37,140 nt of DNA from an uncultured Cytophagaceae bacterium (GTDB lineage Bacteria > Bacteroidota > Bacteroidia > Cytophagales > Spirosomataceae): positions 1-37,140 of the forward strand of contig CALLKB010000198.1 of NCBI GenBank assembly GCA_938008575.1, written 5' to 3'. The position numbers and the translations under genes are program-made. Under the pieces are notes generated by a model. It was not told the origin of the DNA. It made no database searches and worked only from the letters and a program-made list of their open reading frames with translations. Positions 8,978 to 18,250 of the stretch are shown in pieces. Position 1 is the first letter of the stretch. Every line of letters begins with the position of its first letter.

Positions 8978-10177
8978 ATGGGATTTACACACCGACAACT
9001 CTTTCAGAAACACATGGCGCCTACCTCTGATGCCCCTTTGGCATTAGAAATTAAATCGGCGGAACACATCTATTTAACAGATACAGCAGGAAAAAAATAC
9101 ATCGATTTAATATCAGGTATCGCCGTTTCGAACGTTGGACATCGCAATCCTGAAGTTGTACAAGCAATCAAAGACCAATTGGATCAATACATGCATCTCA
9201 TGGTTTATGGCGAATACATTCAAAGTCCTCAAGTGCTGCTTGCTGAAGCCTTGGCTAAATCAACGAATACAGATAGTCTAAATCAGGTTTACTTCACCAA
9301 TTCAGGAACTGAAGCGGTAGAAGGAGCCATGAAATTGGCCAAAAGATATACCAAAAGGCGTGAAATTATTTCATGCCACAATGCCTACCATGGGGCAACT
9401 CAAGGTGCATTATCCTTAGCGGGTGACGAACATTTCAAAAATAGTTTCCGACCGCTTCTACCTGATATTCGGCACATCCAACATGGAAATCTTGATGATC
9501 TAAATCAAATTACCACAAAAACCGCAGCCATATTCATTGAAATCGTAGGAGGGGAGGCTGGCATAAAAACAGCATCTAAAGCCTATTTTAAAGCTCTAAG
9601 AGCAAGATGTACAGAAGTTGGCTGCCTACTAATACTCGATGAAATTCAAACAGGTTTTGGAAGAACGGGTACTTTCTGGGCATTTCAAGCCATGGACATC
9701 GTACCGGATGTTCTATTAAGTGCGAAAGGGATGGGAGGGGGCATGCCGATTGGCGCTTTTATTGCTAATGAATCCTTGATGCAAACCTTATCTTATGCAC
9801 CCGTTTTAGGCCATATTACTACATTTGGTGGACATCCTGTTTCCTGCGCAGCATCCCTTGCAACTTTAAACTTCATTCAAAAAAATCAACTACTTGATAA
9901 AATTGAAGAAAAGCATCAATTGTTTAAGGAATTATTGAGACACCCCATCATCAAAGAATTTAGAGGGGTAGGATTGATGATTGCTGTAGAAATGCAAGAT
10001 TTCAAAACGGTGAAAGCGGTAATCGATGAATGCATTTTAAATGGCCTAATCACCGACTGGTTTCTATTTTGTGACAACTCCTTACGCATTGCACCGCCTT
10101 TGGTCATCACAAATGAGGAAATAAAAATGGCTTGCAACATCTTGTTACAAGCCATGGATAAAGTCTATAAAAGCTAA
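8978..10177 (+). CDS. Class III PLP-dependent aminotransferase (acetylornithine/ornithine aminotransferase-like)
   Basis: The 399-residue protein has the class III fold: GISGIAV-like glycine region (LISGIAVSNVGHRNP), the phosphate-binding NSGTEAVEGAMKLAKRYT, the LILDEIQTGFGRTGTF motif with the cofactor Asp, and the Schiff base Lys250 in SAKGMGGGMPIGAF. It transfers an amino group between an amino acid or amine and a keto acid. Close relatives in Bacteroidota are annotated only as aspartate aminotransferase family, and the substrate cannot be told here. The start at 8978 is preferred over the ATG at 9014 because HRQLFQKHMAPTSDAPL aligns with the family N-terminus. The stop abuts the stop of trxA on the other strand with no bases between. 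Confidence 0.88.
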   Translation: MGFTHRQLFQKHMAPTSDAPLALEIKSAEHIYLTDTAGKKYIDLISGIAVSNVGHRNPEVVQAIKDQLDQYMHLMVYGEYIQSPQVLLAEALAKSTNTDSLNQVYFTNSGTEAVEGAMKLAKRYTKRREIISCHNAYHGATQGALSLAGDEHFKNSFRPLLPDIRHIQHGNLDDLNQITTKTAAIFIEIVGGEAGIKTASKAYFKALRARCTEVGCLLILDEIQTGFGRTGTFWAFQAMDIVPDVLLSAKGMGGGMPIGAFIANESLMQTLSYAPVLGHITTFGGHPVSCAASLATLNFIQKNQLLDKIEEKHQLFKELLRHPIIKEFRGVGLMIAVEMQDFKTVKAVIDECILNGLITDWFLFCDNSLRIAPPLVITNEEIKMACNILLQAMDKVYKS

Positions 10178-10501
10178 TTAAGCGTGCTTTAACAAGGTTT
10201 CAGCCAAAACTGATTTTGGAATATTTCCACCAACTAAACGCTCAACCATTTCGCCATTTTTGAATACCATCAAAGTAGGAATTGAACGAATTCCCAAAGA
10301 TGCAGGTACTGCTGAATTCGCATCTACATTCATTTTAGCTACAACCGCTTGTCCTTCTACATCTCCCGCTAACTCTTCTACGATTGGTCCAATCATTTTA
10401 CAAGGTCCACACCATTCAGCCCAAAAATCGACTAATACGGGTGTCGGTCCACTAATTAATTCTTGAAAGTTGGCATCTGTTGCCTCTACGTATTTTCCCA
10501 T
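10178..10501 (-). CDS. trxA: Thioredoxin
   Basis: This small cytosolic disulfide reductase of 107 residues has the WCGPC active site (Cys31, Cys34) preceded by VLVDFWAE and a cis-proline at residue 75 in RSIPTLMVF, all standard for thioredoxin 1. It lies 68 bases downstream of dnaE in the same direction, with a candidate promoter in the gap. The terminal stop codons of this gene and the aminotransferase form one TAATTA hexamer, leaving no room for a separate terminator. Confidence 0.95.
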   Translation of the reverse strand: MGKYVEATDANFQELISGPTPVLVDFWAEWCGPCKMIGPIVEELAGDVEGQAVVAKMNVDANSAVPASLGIRSIPTLMVFKNGEMVERLVGGNIPKSVLAETLLKHA

Positions 10502-10522
10502 TTTCTAGTTTATTTTAAAATT

Positions 10523-10530
10523 CAAAATTA
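10523..10530 (-). promoter_or_regulatory. Candidate -7 element for trxA
   Basis: On the minus strand the bases read TAATTTTG, an exact TAnnTTTG match 21 bases before the trxA ATG. A well-spaced TTG was not found upstream, so the call rests on the -7 box and position. Confidence 0.4.
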
Positions 10531-10569
10531 TAACATTTCAGGTATAAGAATTAGTTCCCGACAAATTAT

Positions 10570-13500
10570 TTATGAAATTAATCGAAAACCAACTTTTTCT
10601 AAACCTACTAAATCCGCGATTAAAGATTTACCGATCCGAATCTGCATTTTTCTTGATAAAAAATCCATTTGAATCTGTTCATCTTCATCGAATACCTCAA
10701 TAACCAATTTCTTATTGCCTTTGTTTCGCTCTAACACATCAAATAGATTATCCATTAAGGCAGGATTCAAATGCTTTAAATGCAAGGAAAGCTTCATTTC
10801 TTTGGTTCGTTCCTCTAAAACCTCAGATAATAACTCAATGGATTGAATCTTAAAGACCATTTGTTCCATGTAGCGATTCTTTTGTTGATAAGAACCCTGA
10901 ATAAATAACATTCGATCTTGGCCAATAAAACGCTCAAATTCAATATAATCTTTACCAAACAAAGCAAATTCATAATTCCCTGAATAATCTTCTAAGGTGA
11001 AAATCATGAATTGATTTCCATTCGCAGAAGTACGAACATTCATCTTAGATACAATCCCAGCCACTGATTGAACAGCACCTGGCTTCGAATCTAACTGAAC
11101 AACCGTTGAATTAGTAAAATTTTGAATCTCAACTTTATATTCATCCAAAGGATGCCCTGAAATGTAAACGCCAACAACCTCTTTCTCATTCTTTAATTGC
11201 TCCATCACAGACCAAGTTTCAGAAACAGGTAATTTAGGCTTCGCAATGTCATTTCCCGTTCCGGCGCCTAAATCTCCAAACAAAGATTGCGTTGCCTCAG
11301 CTTTTAACTCAGCCATACGAGAAGCATATCGAACTATTTTGTCAATAAACGAAGTACCATCCTCCATCGCAAAATAATGCGAACGCTGAACTTCCTCGAA
11401 ACAATCAAATGCGCCAGCTAGAGCCAAAGACTCCATACTGCGCTTATTTACTTGGCGAACATTGACCCTAGAAACAAAATCATAAATATCCTTGTATTCT
11501 CCATTTTGCGTCCTTTCCTCCACAATAGCGTCTACGGCAGCTTCTCCAACACCTTTAATCGCACCTAAACCAAAACGAATATGCCCTTTCTTATTCACGG
11601 CAAAAGAACGCGATGATTCGTTCACATCAGGGACCAACAAAGGAATTCCCATACGTTTACACTCATCCATGAAGAAGGTAATCTTTTCAATATTTCCCAA
11701 AGAATTGGAAAGTACCGCCGCCATGAACTCAGACGGGTAATTAGCTTTTAAATATCCTGTTTGATAAGCTACTAACCCATAACAAGTTGAGTGAGATTTA
11801 TTGAAGGCATATTGCGCAAAAGCTTCCCAGTCGGTCCATATCTTCTCCAACTTAGGCGCTGGGTGATTATTAGCTTGTCCACCTTCCATGAACTTGCCTT
11901 TCATCTTATCGATTGTCGCTTTGTCTTTCTTTCCCATCGCTTTACGCAATACATCGGCATCTCCTTTGGAGAAATTGGCCAATTTCTGCGAAAGCAACAT
12001 CACTTGCTCTTGATAAACCGTAATCCCATACGTATCATTCAGATACTCTTCCATCTCAGGCAGATCGTATTCAATCGCTTCCCGACCGTGCTTTCGGGCA
12101 ATGTAATTCGGGATATAGACCATTGGACCTGGACGGAACAAGGCATTCATTGCAATTAAATCCGAAAATTGATCGGGCTTTAAGTCGCGTAAATGTTTTT
12201 GCATACCCGGAGATTCAAATTGGAACGTTCCATTCGTTTCTGCTCGTTGGTATAATTCAAAAGTAGCTTTATCATCCAAAGGCAAATCATCCAACACAAT
12301 CGTCACGCCATGATTTTGCTTAATTAAGCGAACAGCCTCCTTTAATATAGATAGGGTTTTAAGCCCCAAAAAGTCCATCTTAATTACACCCGCATTCTCA
12401 ATCACCGAACCGTCGTATTGCGTAATCAACAAGGCAACGTCCTTAGAAGCCGCTACAGGCAAAATATCTGTTAAATCTGAAGGTGCAATGATAATACCTG
12501 CCGCATGAATCCCCGTTCCTCGAACAGAACCCTCCAATACCAAAGCATTTTCAATGACTGTGGCAGGTAATCCGCCTGATTCTTTGATTTGACGCAATTG
12601 CTTCACCTGCTCAATCTCCTCTGGATTCAAACCTTCCTTATCAGCTAAACTTTTATCCCCATTCAAAGGCGCATTAAAAATTCGCTCCAAAGTGATTTTC
12701 GGTTTTTCTGGAACTAATTTGGCTAATGCATTTGATTCCGATAATGGTAAATCCAATACACGTGCAACGTCTTTAATGGACATTTTAGCAGCCATCGTGC
12801 CATACGTCGCAATATGAGCCACCTGATTCTTGCCGTATTTGTCTACGACGTAATCAATGACTTTTTGTCGGCCTTCATCATCAAAGTCCGTATCAATATC
12901 GGGCAATGACTTCCGATCTGGATTTAAAAAACGCTCAAAAAGGAGATTGTATTTAATGGGATCAATATTGGTAATTCCTAAACAATAGGCTACCACAGAA
13001 CCTGCGGCAGATCCCCGACCAGGCCCGACGTAGACACCAAGATCGCGACCCGCTTGAATAAAATCGGCTACAATCAAAAAGTAACCCGCAAATCCCATGG
13101 TCCGGATTGTATATAATTCAAAGCGAAGACGTTCCTCAACCACCTGATCGATATCCACATAGCGCTTTTTCGCACCTTCCATGGTCAAATGCTCCAAATA
13201 ATCATCCTGCGATTGGAAATTCGTAGGTATCTGGAAATTTGGCAACATGACATCCTTGGTTAATTTCAAGGTTTCTACTTTGCCAACAATCTCATTGGTA
13301 TTATCAATGGCCTCAGGAACATGTGACCACAATTTGGTCATTTCTTCCGTTGTCTTAAAATAGAACTGGTCATTGTAAAAAGCAAAACGCTTGCCTTTCA
13401 TCTCGGATCCATCATCGATATCCTTGTAAGTAGGAGTGGCCTGCTTTTCGCCTGTGTTGATACACAACAGGATATCGTGGGCATTTGCATCTTTCTGATC

Positions 13501-14130
13501 CAAATAATGACTGTCATTGGAGGCAATCACTTTTACATTATACTTCTTTGCAAACTTTAACAACACCTCGTTAACCGTCTGTTGCTCAGGGATATGATGA
13601 TTTTGAACCTCGATGTAATAATCCTCGCCAAAGAGATCCAACCACCATTTAAATTCCTTTTCAGCCTCTTCTTCGCCAGATCGAAGAATTGCTTGTGGGA
13701 CAGATGCACCCAAGCAACAAGTGGTAGCAATCAGGCCTTTATGGTATTTTAAAACAAGCTCTTTATCAATTCGAGGGTATTTTGAATACATCCCCTCCAT
13801 AAAACCCAATGAACAAAGCTTGACTAAGTTCTGATACCCTTCGGGATCCTTGGCAAGAAATAATTGGTGGTAACGCTTATCCTTTTGCTCCTTCGTAAAG
13901 CTCTGCTTGTGTCGATCGGCAACTAAATAAAATTCACAACCCACAATAGGTTTAACTCCTTGTTTGCCTGCTTCAGCAACAAATTGAAATACACCAAACA
14001 TATTACCGTGATCGGTAATCGCTACCGCCGGCATATTATCTGCTTTGGCCTTTTTAAACATCGAAGATATCTTCGATGCGCCATCCAATAATGAAAACTG
14101 CGAGTGATTGTGTAAATGCGAGAATTGCAT
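10570..14130 (-). CDS. dnaE: DNA polymerase III subunit alpha
   Basis: This is the replicative polymerase catalytic subunit, 1186 residues, normal for the DnaE1 type. The N-terminal PHP domain keeps HLHNH at residues 5-9 and AITDHGNMFG. The palm has PDIDTDFDD near residue 410 with catalytic aspartates. The fingers region follows with FNKSHSTCYGLVAYQTGYLK. An OB fold lies near residues 1015-1090 (SVAGIVSKMNVRTSANGNQFM). No intein or split is visible. DUF2461 lies 13 bases upstream in the same direction and trxA 68 bases downstream, so the three may be partly cotranscribed. Confidence 0.97.
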   Translation of the reverse strand: MQFSHLHNHSQFSLLDGASKISSMFKKAKADNMPAVAITDHGNMFGVFQFVAEAGKQGVKPIVGCEFYLVADRHKQSFTKEQKDKRYHQLFLAKDPEGYQNLVKLCSLGFMEGMYSKYPRIDKELVLKYHKGLIATTCCLGASVPQAILRSGEEEAEKEFKWWLDLFGEDYYIEVQNHHIPEQQTVNEVLLKFAKKYNVKVIASNDSHYLDQKDANAHDILLCINTGEKQATPTYKDIDDGSEMKGKRFAFYNDQFYFKTTEEMTKLWSHVPEAIDNTNEIVGKVETLKLTKDVMLPNFQIPTNFQSQDDYLEHLTMEGAKKRYVDIDQVVEERLRFELYTIRTMGFAGYFLIVADFIQAGRDLGVYVGPGRGSAAGSVVAYCLGITNIDPIKYNLLFERFLNPDRKSLPDIDTDFDDEGRQKVIDYVVDKYGKNQVAHIATYGTMAAKMSIKDVARVLDLPLSESNALAKLVPEKPKITLERIFNAPLNGDKSLADKEGLNPEEIEQVKQLRQIKESGGLPATVIENALVLEGSVRGTGIHAAGIIIAPSDLTDILPVAASKDVALLITQYDGSVIENAGVIKMDFLGLKTLSILKEAVRLIKQNHGVTIVLDDLPLDDKATFELYQRAETNGTFQFESPGMQKHLRDLKPDQFSDLIAMNALFRPGPMVYIPNYIARKHGREAIEYDLPEMEEYLNDTYGITVYQEQVMLLSQKLANFSKGDADVLRKAMGKKDKATIDKMKGKFMEGGQANNHPAPKLEKIWTDWEAFAQYAFNKSHSTCYGLVAYQTGYLKANYPSEFMAAVLSNSLGNIEKITFFMDECKRMGIPLLVPDVNESSRSFAVNKKGHIRFGLGAIKGVGEAAVDAIVEERTQNGEYKDIYDFVSRVNVRQVNKRSMESLALAGAFDCFEEVQRSHYFAMEDGTSFIDKIVRYASRMAELKAEATQSLFGDLGAGTGNDIAKPKLPVSETWSVMEQLKNEKEVVGVYISGHPLDEYKVEIQNFTNSTVVQLDSKPGAVQSVAGIVSKMNVRTSANGNQFMIFTLEDYSGNYEFALFGKDYIEFERFIGQDRMLFIQGSYQQKNRYMEQMVFKIQSIELLSEVLEERTKEMKLSLHLKHLNPALMDNLFDVLERNKGNKKLVIEVFDEDEQIQMDFLSRKMQIRIGKSLIADLVGLEKVGFRLIS

Positions 14131-14143
14131 GTATTAAATGGTA

Positions 14144-14818
14144 TTAAAAAGGTTCTTTATCAAAAAATGTTGCATTCAAAAAATCAAGAAAAGGCTTCAT
14201 CACCACCGAGTCCTTCATTAACTGAGAAATAAAATCAGCTGATTGTAATTCATTGTCGGTATAATGCTTCCAATAAAACAATTGCTTTCTACGTAAATAA
14301 GGTGCATCCTCCGAAGTAGGATCAAATCCCTTGGGAACTTTTTGAAGCATTTCCCCCTCAGCAGTTCCAAATGTAGAAACGAATTGGGGAGACTCGACAA
14401 TTTTTCGAAGGGCCGCGCCATTATAATCAACTTCCTGACGGTATTTAGCCATTTGATCAGGTGTTGGACTGTACATTCCGCCTCCTAAAAAAGACTTACC
14501 ACCTGGTTCAATATGAAGGTAATAATCCATAAATCCTGAGCGTCGCCCACCTTCTGAAAAACTCGCAGAAAACCAGGTCTTGTAAGGTTCTTTATTTTTA
14601 GAAAATCGAACATCCCGATAAATTCGATAGGAGCAATGCTTCCTTTCAACCCCAACCATGTTTTCAAATTCACTGTACGATAAGATGAGCGAATCGATTA
14701 GTTTATCAAAATTCCCTTTTTCAACGTCATATAAAGCTTTATTTGCAGCAAACCATTCGCGTGAATTGTTCGCTTTTAAATCAGACAAAAAGCTTAAAAG
14801 ACCAGGGGATATGGACAT
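14144..14818 (-). CDS. DUF2461 domain protein
   Basis: The 224-residue protein matches the DUF2461 family over its length: LLSFLSDLKANNSREWFAAN at the N-terminus, then CSYRIYRDVRFSKNKEPYKTWF and MDYYLHIEPGGKSFLGGGMY, and near the end LRRKQLFYWKHY. The family is widespread in bacteria and has no established function; no signal peptide or membrane segment is seen. It is the first gene of a probable run with dnaE and is divergent from trpS. Confidence 0.9.
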   Translation of the reverse strand: MSISPGLLSFLSDLKANNSREWFAANKALYDVEKGNFDKLIDSLILSYSEFENMVGVERKHCSYRIYRDVRFSKNKEPYKTWFSASFSEGGRRSGFMDYYLHIEPGGKSFLGGGMYSPTPDQMAKYRQEVDYNGAALRKIVESPQFVSTFGTAEGEMLQKVPKGFDPTSEDAPYLRRKQLFYWKHYTDNELQSADFISQLMKDSVVMKPFLDFLNATFFDKEPF

Positions 14819-14909
14819 GAGAAACCGCTAAAATTTAGGTAAACGAAATTAGCGAAAAATTAGCAGAAAGCACAGGGGAGAAGTTCACATTTTGGTGACA
14901 AAAAATATA

Positions 14910-14941
14910 TTGGGAGAATTGAATGAATTTCCTGATTTTTG
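14910..14941 (+). promoter_or_regulatory. Probable trpS promoter
   Basis: TTG at 14910-14912 and GATTTTTG at 14934-14941, with a 21-base spacer, match TTG / TAnnTTTG at all but one position. Transcription would start near 14948, which is downstream of the alternative ATG at 14892 and supports the trpS start at 14961. Confidence 0.5.
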
Positions 14942-14960
14942 TAAAATTTTTATCTCGTAT

Positions 14961-15932
14961 ATGCGCATTTTAACTGGTATTCAATCATCTGGAAAACCCC
15001 ATTTAGGCAATATTTTAGGAGCAATCATGCCTGCTATAGAACTTTCCAAACAAGCGGGAAATGAATCTTTTTTATTTATTGCCGATTTACATACATTAAC
15101 AAGCCTACGTGATGGGGAACAAATTCGCACAAACACCTTATCCATTGCAGCCGCTTGGCTAGCATTTGGTTTTGATACAGATAAAAATTATTTCTATCGT
15201 CAATCGAAATTAGCCAGCTACCATACCGAAATCATGTGGTATTTGAACTGCGTAACACCTTATCCGATGTTGGCAAACGCCCACAGCTTCAAGGATAAAT
15301 CCACACAAATGGCAAATGTCAACGCCGGTCTATTCACATATCCTGTTTTACAAGCGGCTGACATTGTATTGTATGATGCAGAGTTGATTCCGGTGGGTAA
15401 AGACCAGCGCCAGCACATCGAAATGACGCGCGATATTGCAGGATCATTTAATCGGATGGCCGAAAACGATATTTTTGTTATCCCGGAAGCATACATCAAT
15501 GAATCCGTGATGACGATTCCGGGCATTGATGGGAATAAAATGAGTAAATCGCTCAATAATTACATTGATATCTTTTTACCTGAAAAGGATTTATTAAAGC
15601 AAATCAAAAAAATCGAATCGGATTCAACGCCGTTGGAAGATCCGAAAGATCCAGATAATGATATTACGTTCAAATTATACCAACTCATTGCGACGCCTGA
15701 ACAAACGGCAGAAATGCGTCAAAATTATTTAGCAGGAGGATATGGTTATGGACATGCCAAACAAGCATTGCACAGTTTGATGCTCGAATATTTCAAAGAG
15801 GCGCGTGAAAAATTTGATTATTACATGAATAATCCCGCTTTGATTGAAGAAAAATTAGAAATAGGAGAACGTAAAGTGGAACCCATTGCAGCCGCAACAC
15901 TTTCACGTGTTCGTGAGGTATTTAAATTTTAA
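14961..15932 (+). CDS. trpS: Tryptophanyl-tRNA synthetase
   Basis: This class I aminoacyl-tRNA synthetase charges tRNA-Trp. The start MRILTGIQSSGKPHLGN is chosen at 14961, giving 323 residues. The open frame continues upstream to 14892, but the extra 23 residues are unlike the family and would contain the promoter. The HIGH-type motif is PHLGN near residue 13, and KMSKS is at residues 193-197 (GNKMSKSLNNYID). LFTYPVLQAADIVLY and GKDQRQHIEMTRDIA are tryptophan and ATP pocket segments. Only three bases separate its stop from the PAP2 gene. Confidence 0.96.
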   Translation: MRILTGIQSSGKPHLGNILGAIMPAIELSKQAGNESFLFIADLHTLTSLRDGEQIRTNTLSIAAAWLAFGFDTDKNYFYRQSKLASYHTEIMWYLNCVTPYPMLANAHSFKDKSTQMANVNAGLFTYPVLQAADIVLYDAELIPVGKDQRQHIEMTRDIAGSFNRMAENDIFVIPEAYINESVMTIPGIDGNKMSKSLNNYIDIFLPEKDLLKQIKKIESDSTPLEDPKDPDNDITFKLYQLIATPEQTAEMRQNYLAGGYGYGHAKQALHSLMLEYFKEAREKFDYYMNNPALIEEKLEIGERKVEPIAAATLSRVREVFKF

Positions 15933-15935
15933 ATC

Positions 15936-16484
15936 ATGTTTCCAGCTTGGGATGAAAGCTTATTTAAATTGATCAATGAATGGCACAGCGATTCACGTGA
16001 TACATTTATGATTTTTCTGTCCGACAAATATGTCTGGATTCCTCTGTATGCGGTTTTGATTTGGAAAATATACAAAAACAATCAAAAAGCGATCAAAGCT
16101 GCATTACTCTATATTGTCTTTTCGATACTTTGGGCGGACCAAATTTCATCTAGCGTATTAAAACCTTGGATTAAACGCCTCAGGCCTAGCCATGTTGAAG
16201 CTTTTCAATCCTGGATTCACACACCGAATGGGGCAGGGGGACTTTACGGTTTTTGTTCTTCACATGCGGCCAATGCCTTTGCCGTGGCGATGTGTTTTTA
16301 TTTATTAACTCAGAACAAACGGATCAGTATTCCATTATTTATTTGGGCCGCACTTGTATCATTCAGCCGCATCTATTTAGGCGTTCATTATCCCATCGAT
16401 GTACTTACAGGGGCTATTGTAGGATTATCAGGGGCTTTTTTCTTGAAAAAACTTGTTTACGACAAATTAACTAGAAACTCATAA
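15936..16484 (+). CDS. PAP2-family membrane phosphatase
   Basis: The 182-residue membrane protein has several hydrophobic helices and all three phosphatase motifs: KPWIKRLRP (K76-x6-R83-P84), CSSHAAN (in place of PSGH) and SRIYLGVHYPID with the catalytic His and Asp. Members remove phosphate from lipid phosphates such as undecaprenyl pyrophosphate or phosphatidic acid at the outer face of the inner membrane; the substrate here is unknown. It follows trpS by three bases and is presumably cotranscribed. Its last 28 bases overlap the end of the acyl-CoA reductase gene on the other strand. Confidence 0.9.
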   Translation: MFPAWDESLFKLINEWHSDSRDTFMIFLSDKYVWIPLYAVLIWKIYKNNQKAIKAALLYIVFSILWADQISSSVLKPWIKRLRPSHVEAFQSWIHTPNGAGGLYGFCSSHAANAFAVAMCFYLLTQNKRISIPLFIWAALVSFSRIYLGVHYPIDVLTGAIVGLSGAFFLKKLVYDKLTRNS

Positions 16485-17455
16485 GTATTGATTCCATCCG
16501 CCCAATCATCCAACGCAGGCATCTGCGCCTGACCGAACGGAATTGCCTTTTGGCTCACTACACATTGAATCTTTTCTGAATGTTGATTAAGCCAAGATTC
16601 CAAAGCTTCCAGTGAATCATAACGATGAACATGCAAAATACCCACAGGTGAAACGAGTTCTTCACTTTCTGTAACAATTATATTTCCTAAATCAAAGTGA
16701 GGTATTTGATTCAACAGCATCAATGTCTTGTGATATTGATAGTTATTCGAATACTTGGTATGATCCAACACCCAACCTACCTGCGTTAATACATCAAATA
16801 AAGGAATTAAATCGAAGGATTCTGGCACGGCGATTGTAGACACATTCCGACAACCCAAACCATAATAAGTAAAGATATCAGTAGCAAGACCTTCAAAATC
16901 AGACTTCGTTTCATTTCCTGTCAAAACAGCAACGGAGCTACGATTCTTACGTATGATATGGGGAATCTTAGCAAAGTAATTAGAAAAATAGGAAGAAGAG
17001 AAGTCGGAACCCGTCGCAATCACAGCATCCACAGAAGGTAATCGATCTACAACTTCTATAACAATACTTGCGTCAATGGAACGAATTGCATCTATATACA
17101 ACATCATCAGTGCCTTATCTTGAGAACTAAGTTTAAGCACTGGTTGGTGACCTGCCGCAATAAGCATTAATAAATCATGCATTCCTACGGCAGGAAGATT
17201 GCCTGAAAGTATCAAGCCTACACGTTTGGGTGATTGAGAGGGAGCAGGCTGCTTTTCAAAAAACGATTTCCAACTAGAAGCATCAAAAAATTGCTGATTG
17301 ATTGCGTCCATGGCATTACGAATTAAATAATCCGAAAACCACGCGTTCTCATTTTTAGCCTTTTCTATAAATAGTTCAATTTTTTCTTTGTTGGATGAAT
17401 CCTCAAAAAAAGCTTGCAAACCTAGAATCAAGGATATAAAACGATTATTCAACAT
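16457..17455 (-). CDS. LuxC-like acyl-CoA reductase
   Basis: The 332-residue protein resembles the LuxC/acyl-CoA reductase family, related to aldehyde dehydrogenases, which reduces acyl-CoA to aldehyde with NADPH. Supporting segments are VGLILSGNLPAVGMHDLL (nucleotide side), RKNRSSVAVLTGNE, and YGLGCRNVSTIAVP with the likely catalytic Cys near residue 202. There is no lux context. It lies head-to-head with a dicluster ferredoxin. The stop region overlaps the PAP2 gene by 28 bases tail to tail. The physiological acyl substrate is unknown. Confidence 0.85.
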   Translation of the reverse strand: MLNNRFISLILGLQAFFEDSSNKEKIELFIEKAKNENAWFSDYLIRNAMDAINQQFFDASSWKSFFEKQPAPSQSPKRVGLILSGNLPAVGMHDLLMLIAAGHQPVLKLSSQDKALMMLYIDAIRSIDASIVIEVVDRLPSVDAVIATGSDFSSSYFSNYFAKIPHIIRKNRSSVAVLTGNETKSDFEGLATDIFTYYGLGCRNVSTIAVPESFDLIPLFDVLTQVGWVLDHTKYSNNYQYHKTLMLLNQIPHFDLGNIIVTESEELVSPVGILHVHRYDSLEALESWLNQHSEKIQCVVSQKAIPFGQAQMPALDDWADGINTYEFLVNLS

Positions 17456-17544
17456 ATTAAAGGGCTTAATTATTATAAAATAGCATTACAAAGTTCTTAA
17501 AATTTTAGAATACTCTGCATATATTATATACTATTCAAAACTTC

Positions 17545-17561
17545 TTGTGTAAATTGCACAA
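17545..17561. promoter_or_regulatory. Possible operator dyad upstream of the ferredoxin gene
   Basis: TTGTG-N7-CACAA is a perfect 5-bp inverted repeat 17 bases before the ferredoxin ATG, in the divergent gap with the acyl-CoA reductase. It loosely resembles CRP/FNR-type sites. This is a pattern observation only. Confidence 0.25.
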
Positions 17562-17578
17562 AATTTTTAATACTTGTT

Positions 17579-17929
17579 ATGGCAATTATCATTACAGACG
17601 AATGTATTAACTGTGGGGCTTGCGAACCAGAATGCCCAAATACAGCTATTTATGAAGGTGGTGTAGAATGGACTTGGGCCGGAGGAACTGCATTAACTGA
17701 AGTAGAATTAGAGGATGGATCCAGCATGGATGCTAAAGCTCCTATTGAACCTATTTCAGAAGAGTTCTATTACATTGTTCCTGATAAGTGTACAGAATGT
17801 ACAGGTTTCCATGAAGAACCACAATGTGCAGCGGTTTGTCCAGTAGATTGCTGTGTTCCAGATCCAGACCACGTAGAGGACAAAGAAACACTTGAAGCAA
17901 AAAAAGCTTGGTTGCACGCAGAAGCGTAA
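17579..17929 (+). CDS. Dicluster [4Fe-4S] ferredoxin
   Basis: This small soluble electron carrier of 116 residues has two cluster motifs. The first is C9-x2-C12-x2-C15-x3-C19 in [15 protein letters not shown]. The second is C71, C74, C83, C87 in [19 protein letters not shown], with an eight-residue insert between the second and third cysteines, as in the Alvin-type ferredoxins. A ~40-residue acidic insertion (residues ~29-68) separates the motifs. The redox partner is unknown. It is divergent from the acyl-CoA reductase gene and ends at a terminator. Confidence 0.93.
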   Translation: MAIIITDECINCGACEPECPNTAIYEGGVEWTWAGGTALTEVELEDGSSMDAKAPIEPISEEFYYIVPDKCTECTGFHEEPQCAAVCPVDCCVPDPDHVEDKETLEAKKAWLHAEA

Positions 17930-17953
17930 TAACCATTAAATAATATTACGATA

Positions 17954-17988
17954 GAGAGCTCATCAAATGATGGGCTCTTTTTTTTGTC
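17954..17988 (+). terminator. Rho-independent terminator after the ferredoxin gene
   Basis: AGAGCTCATC pairs with GATGGGCTCT (one G-U) around an AAAT loop, and a run of eight T follows. Confidence 0.85.
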
Positions 17989-18080
17989 CTAAATACTCAA
18001 CTCATCATTAATTTGAAAACATTGCACTTTTCCAATTCGACAATTTTGCTCGTTTAATTTTACATTCATTTTTAAAACAT

Positions 18081-18090
18081 TTTTGCAAAA
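18081..18090. promoter_or_regulatory. TTTTGCAAAA dyad upstream of the porin-amt operon
   Basis: This perfect 10-bp palindrome lies in the 250-bp gap before the porin gene, about 130 bases upstream of the predicted transcription start. Its TTTGCAAA core also occurs twice between the two glutamine synthetase genes. It may be an operator for nitrogen control; no protein is assigned. Confidence 0.3.
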
Positions 18091-18131
18091 TCATAAAAAA
18101 CAGGTTTATTTTTTATCCATATTTTGAACAA

Positions 18132-18151
18132 TTTTTGAATTATTTCAAAAA
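18132..18151. promoter_or_regulatory. 8-bp inverted repeat upstream of the porin-amt operon
   Basis: TTTTTGAA at 18132-18139 and TTCAAAAA at 18144-18151 are perfect inverted arms around TTAT, centred about 73 bases before the predicted start of transcription. The position suits an activator site, but the region is very AT-rich and chance is possible. Confidence 0.3.
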
Positions 18152-18177
18152 ATAGGTTTAAAAATATACCAGAATAC

Positions 18178-18208
18178 TTGCATCATAATATAATTTCCTC
18201 AATCTTTG
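18178..18208 (+). promoter_or_regulatory. Probable promoter of the porin-amt operon
   Basis: TTG at 18178-18180, a 20-base spacer, and AATCTTTG at 18201-18208 match TTG / TAnnTTTG with one mismatch. The transcript would begin near 18215 with a ~36-base leader. Confidence 0.5.
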
Positions 18209-18250
18209 AATTGTAATCAAGCATTTATAAACTTTTAAACAATTCCGCAC

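Noticed and set aside
14892-14960. Upstream ATG of trpS
   Set aside because: The added 23 residues are unlike the family and would include the predicted promoter; MRILTGIQSSG at 14961 is the standard start.
16457-17455. Bioluminescence (lux) locus
   Set aside because: Only a LuxC-like reductase is present, with no luxABDE; the family is broadly distributed.
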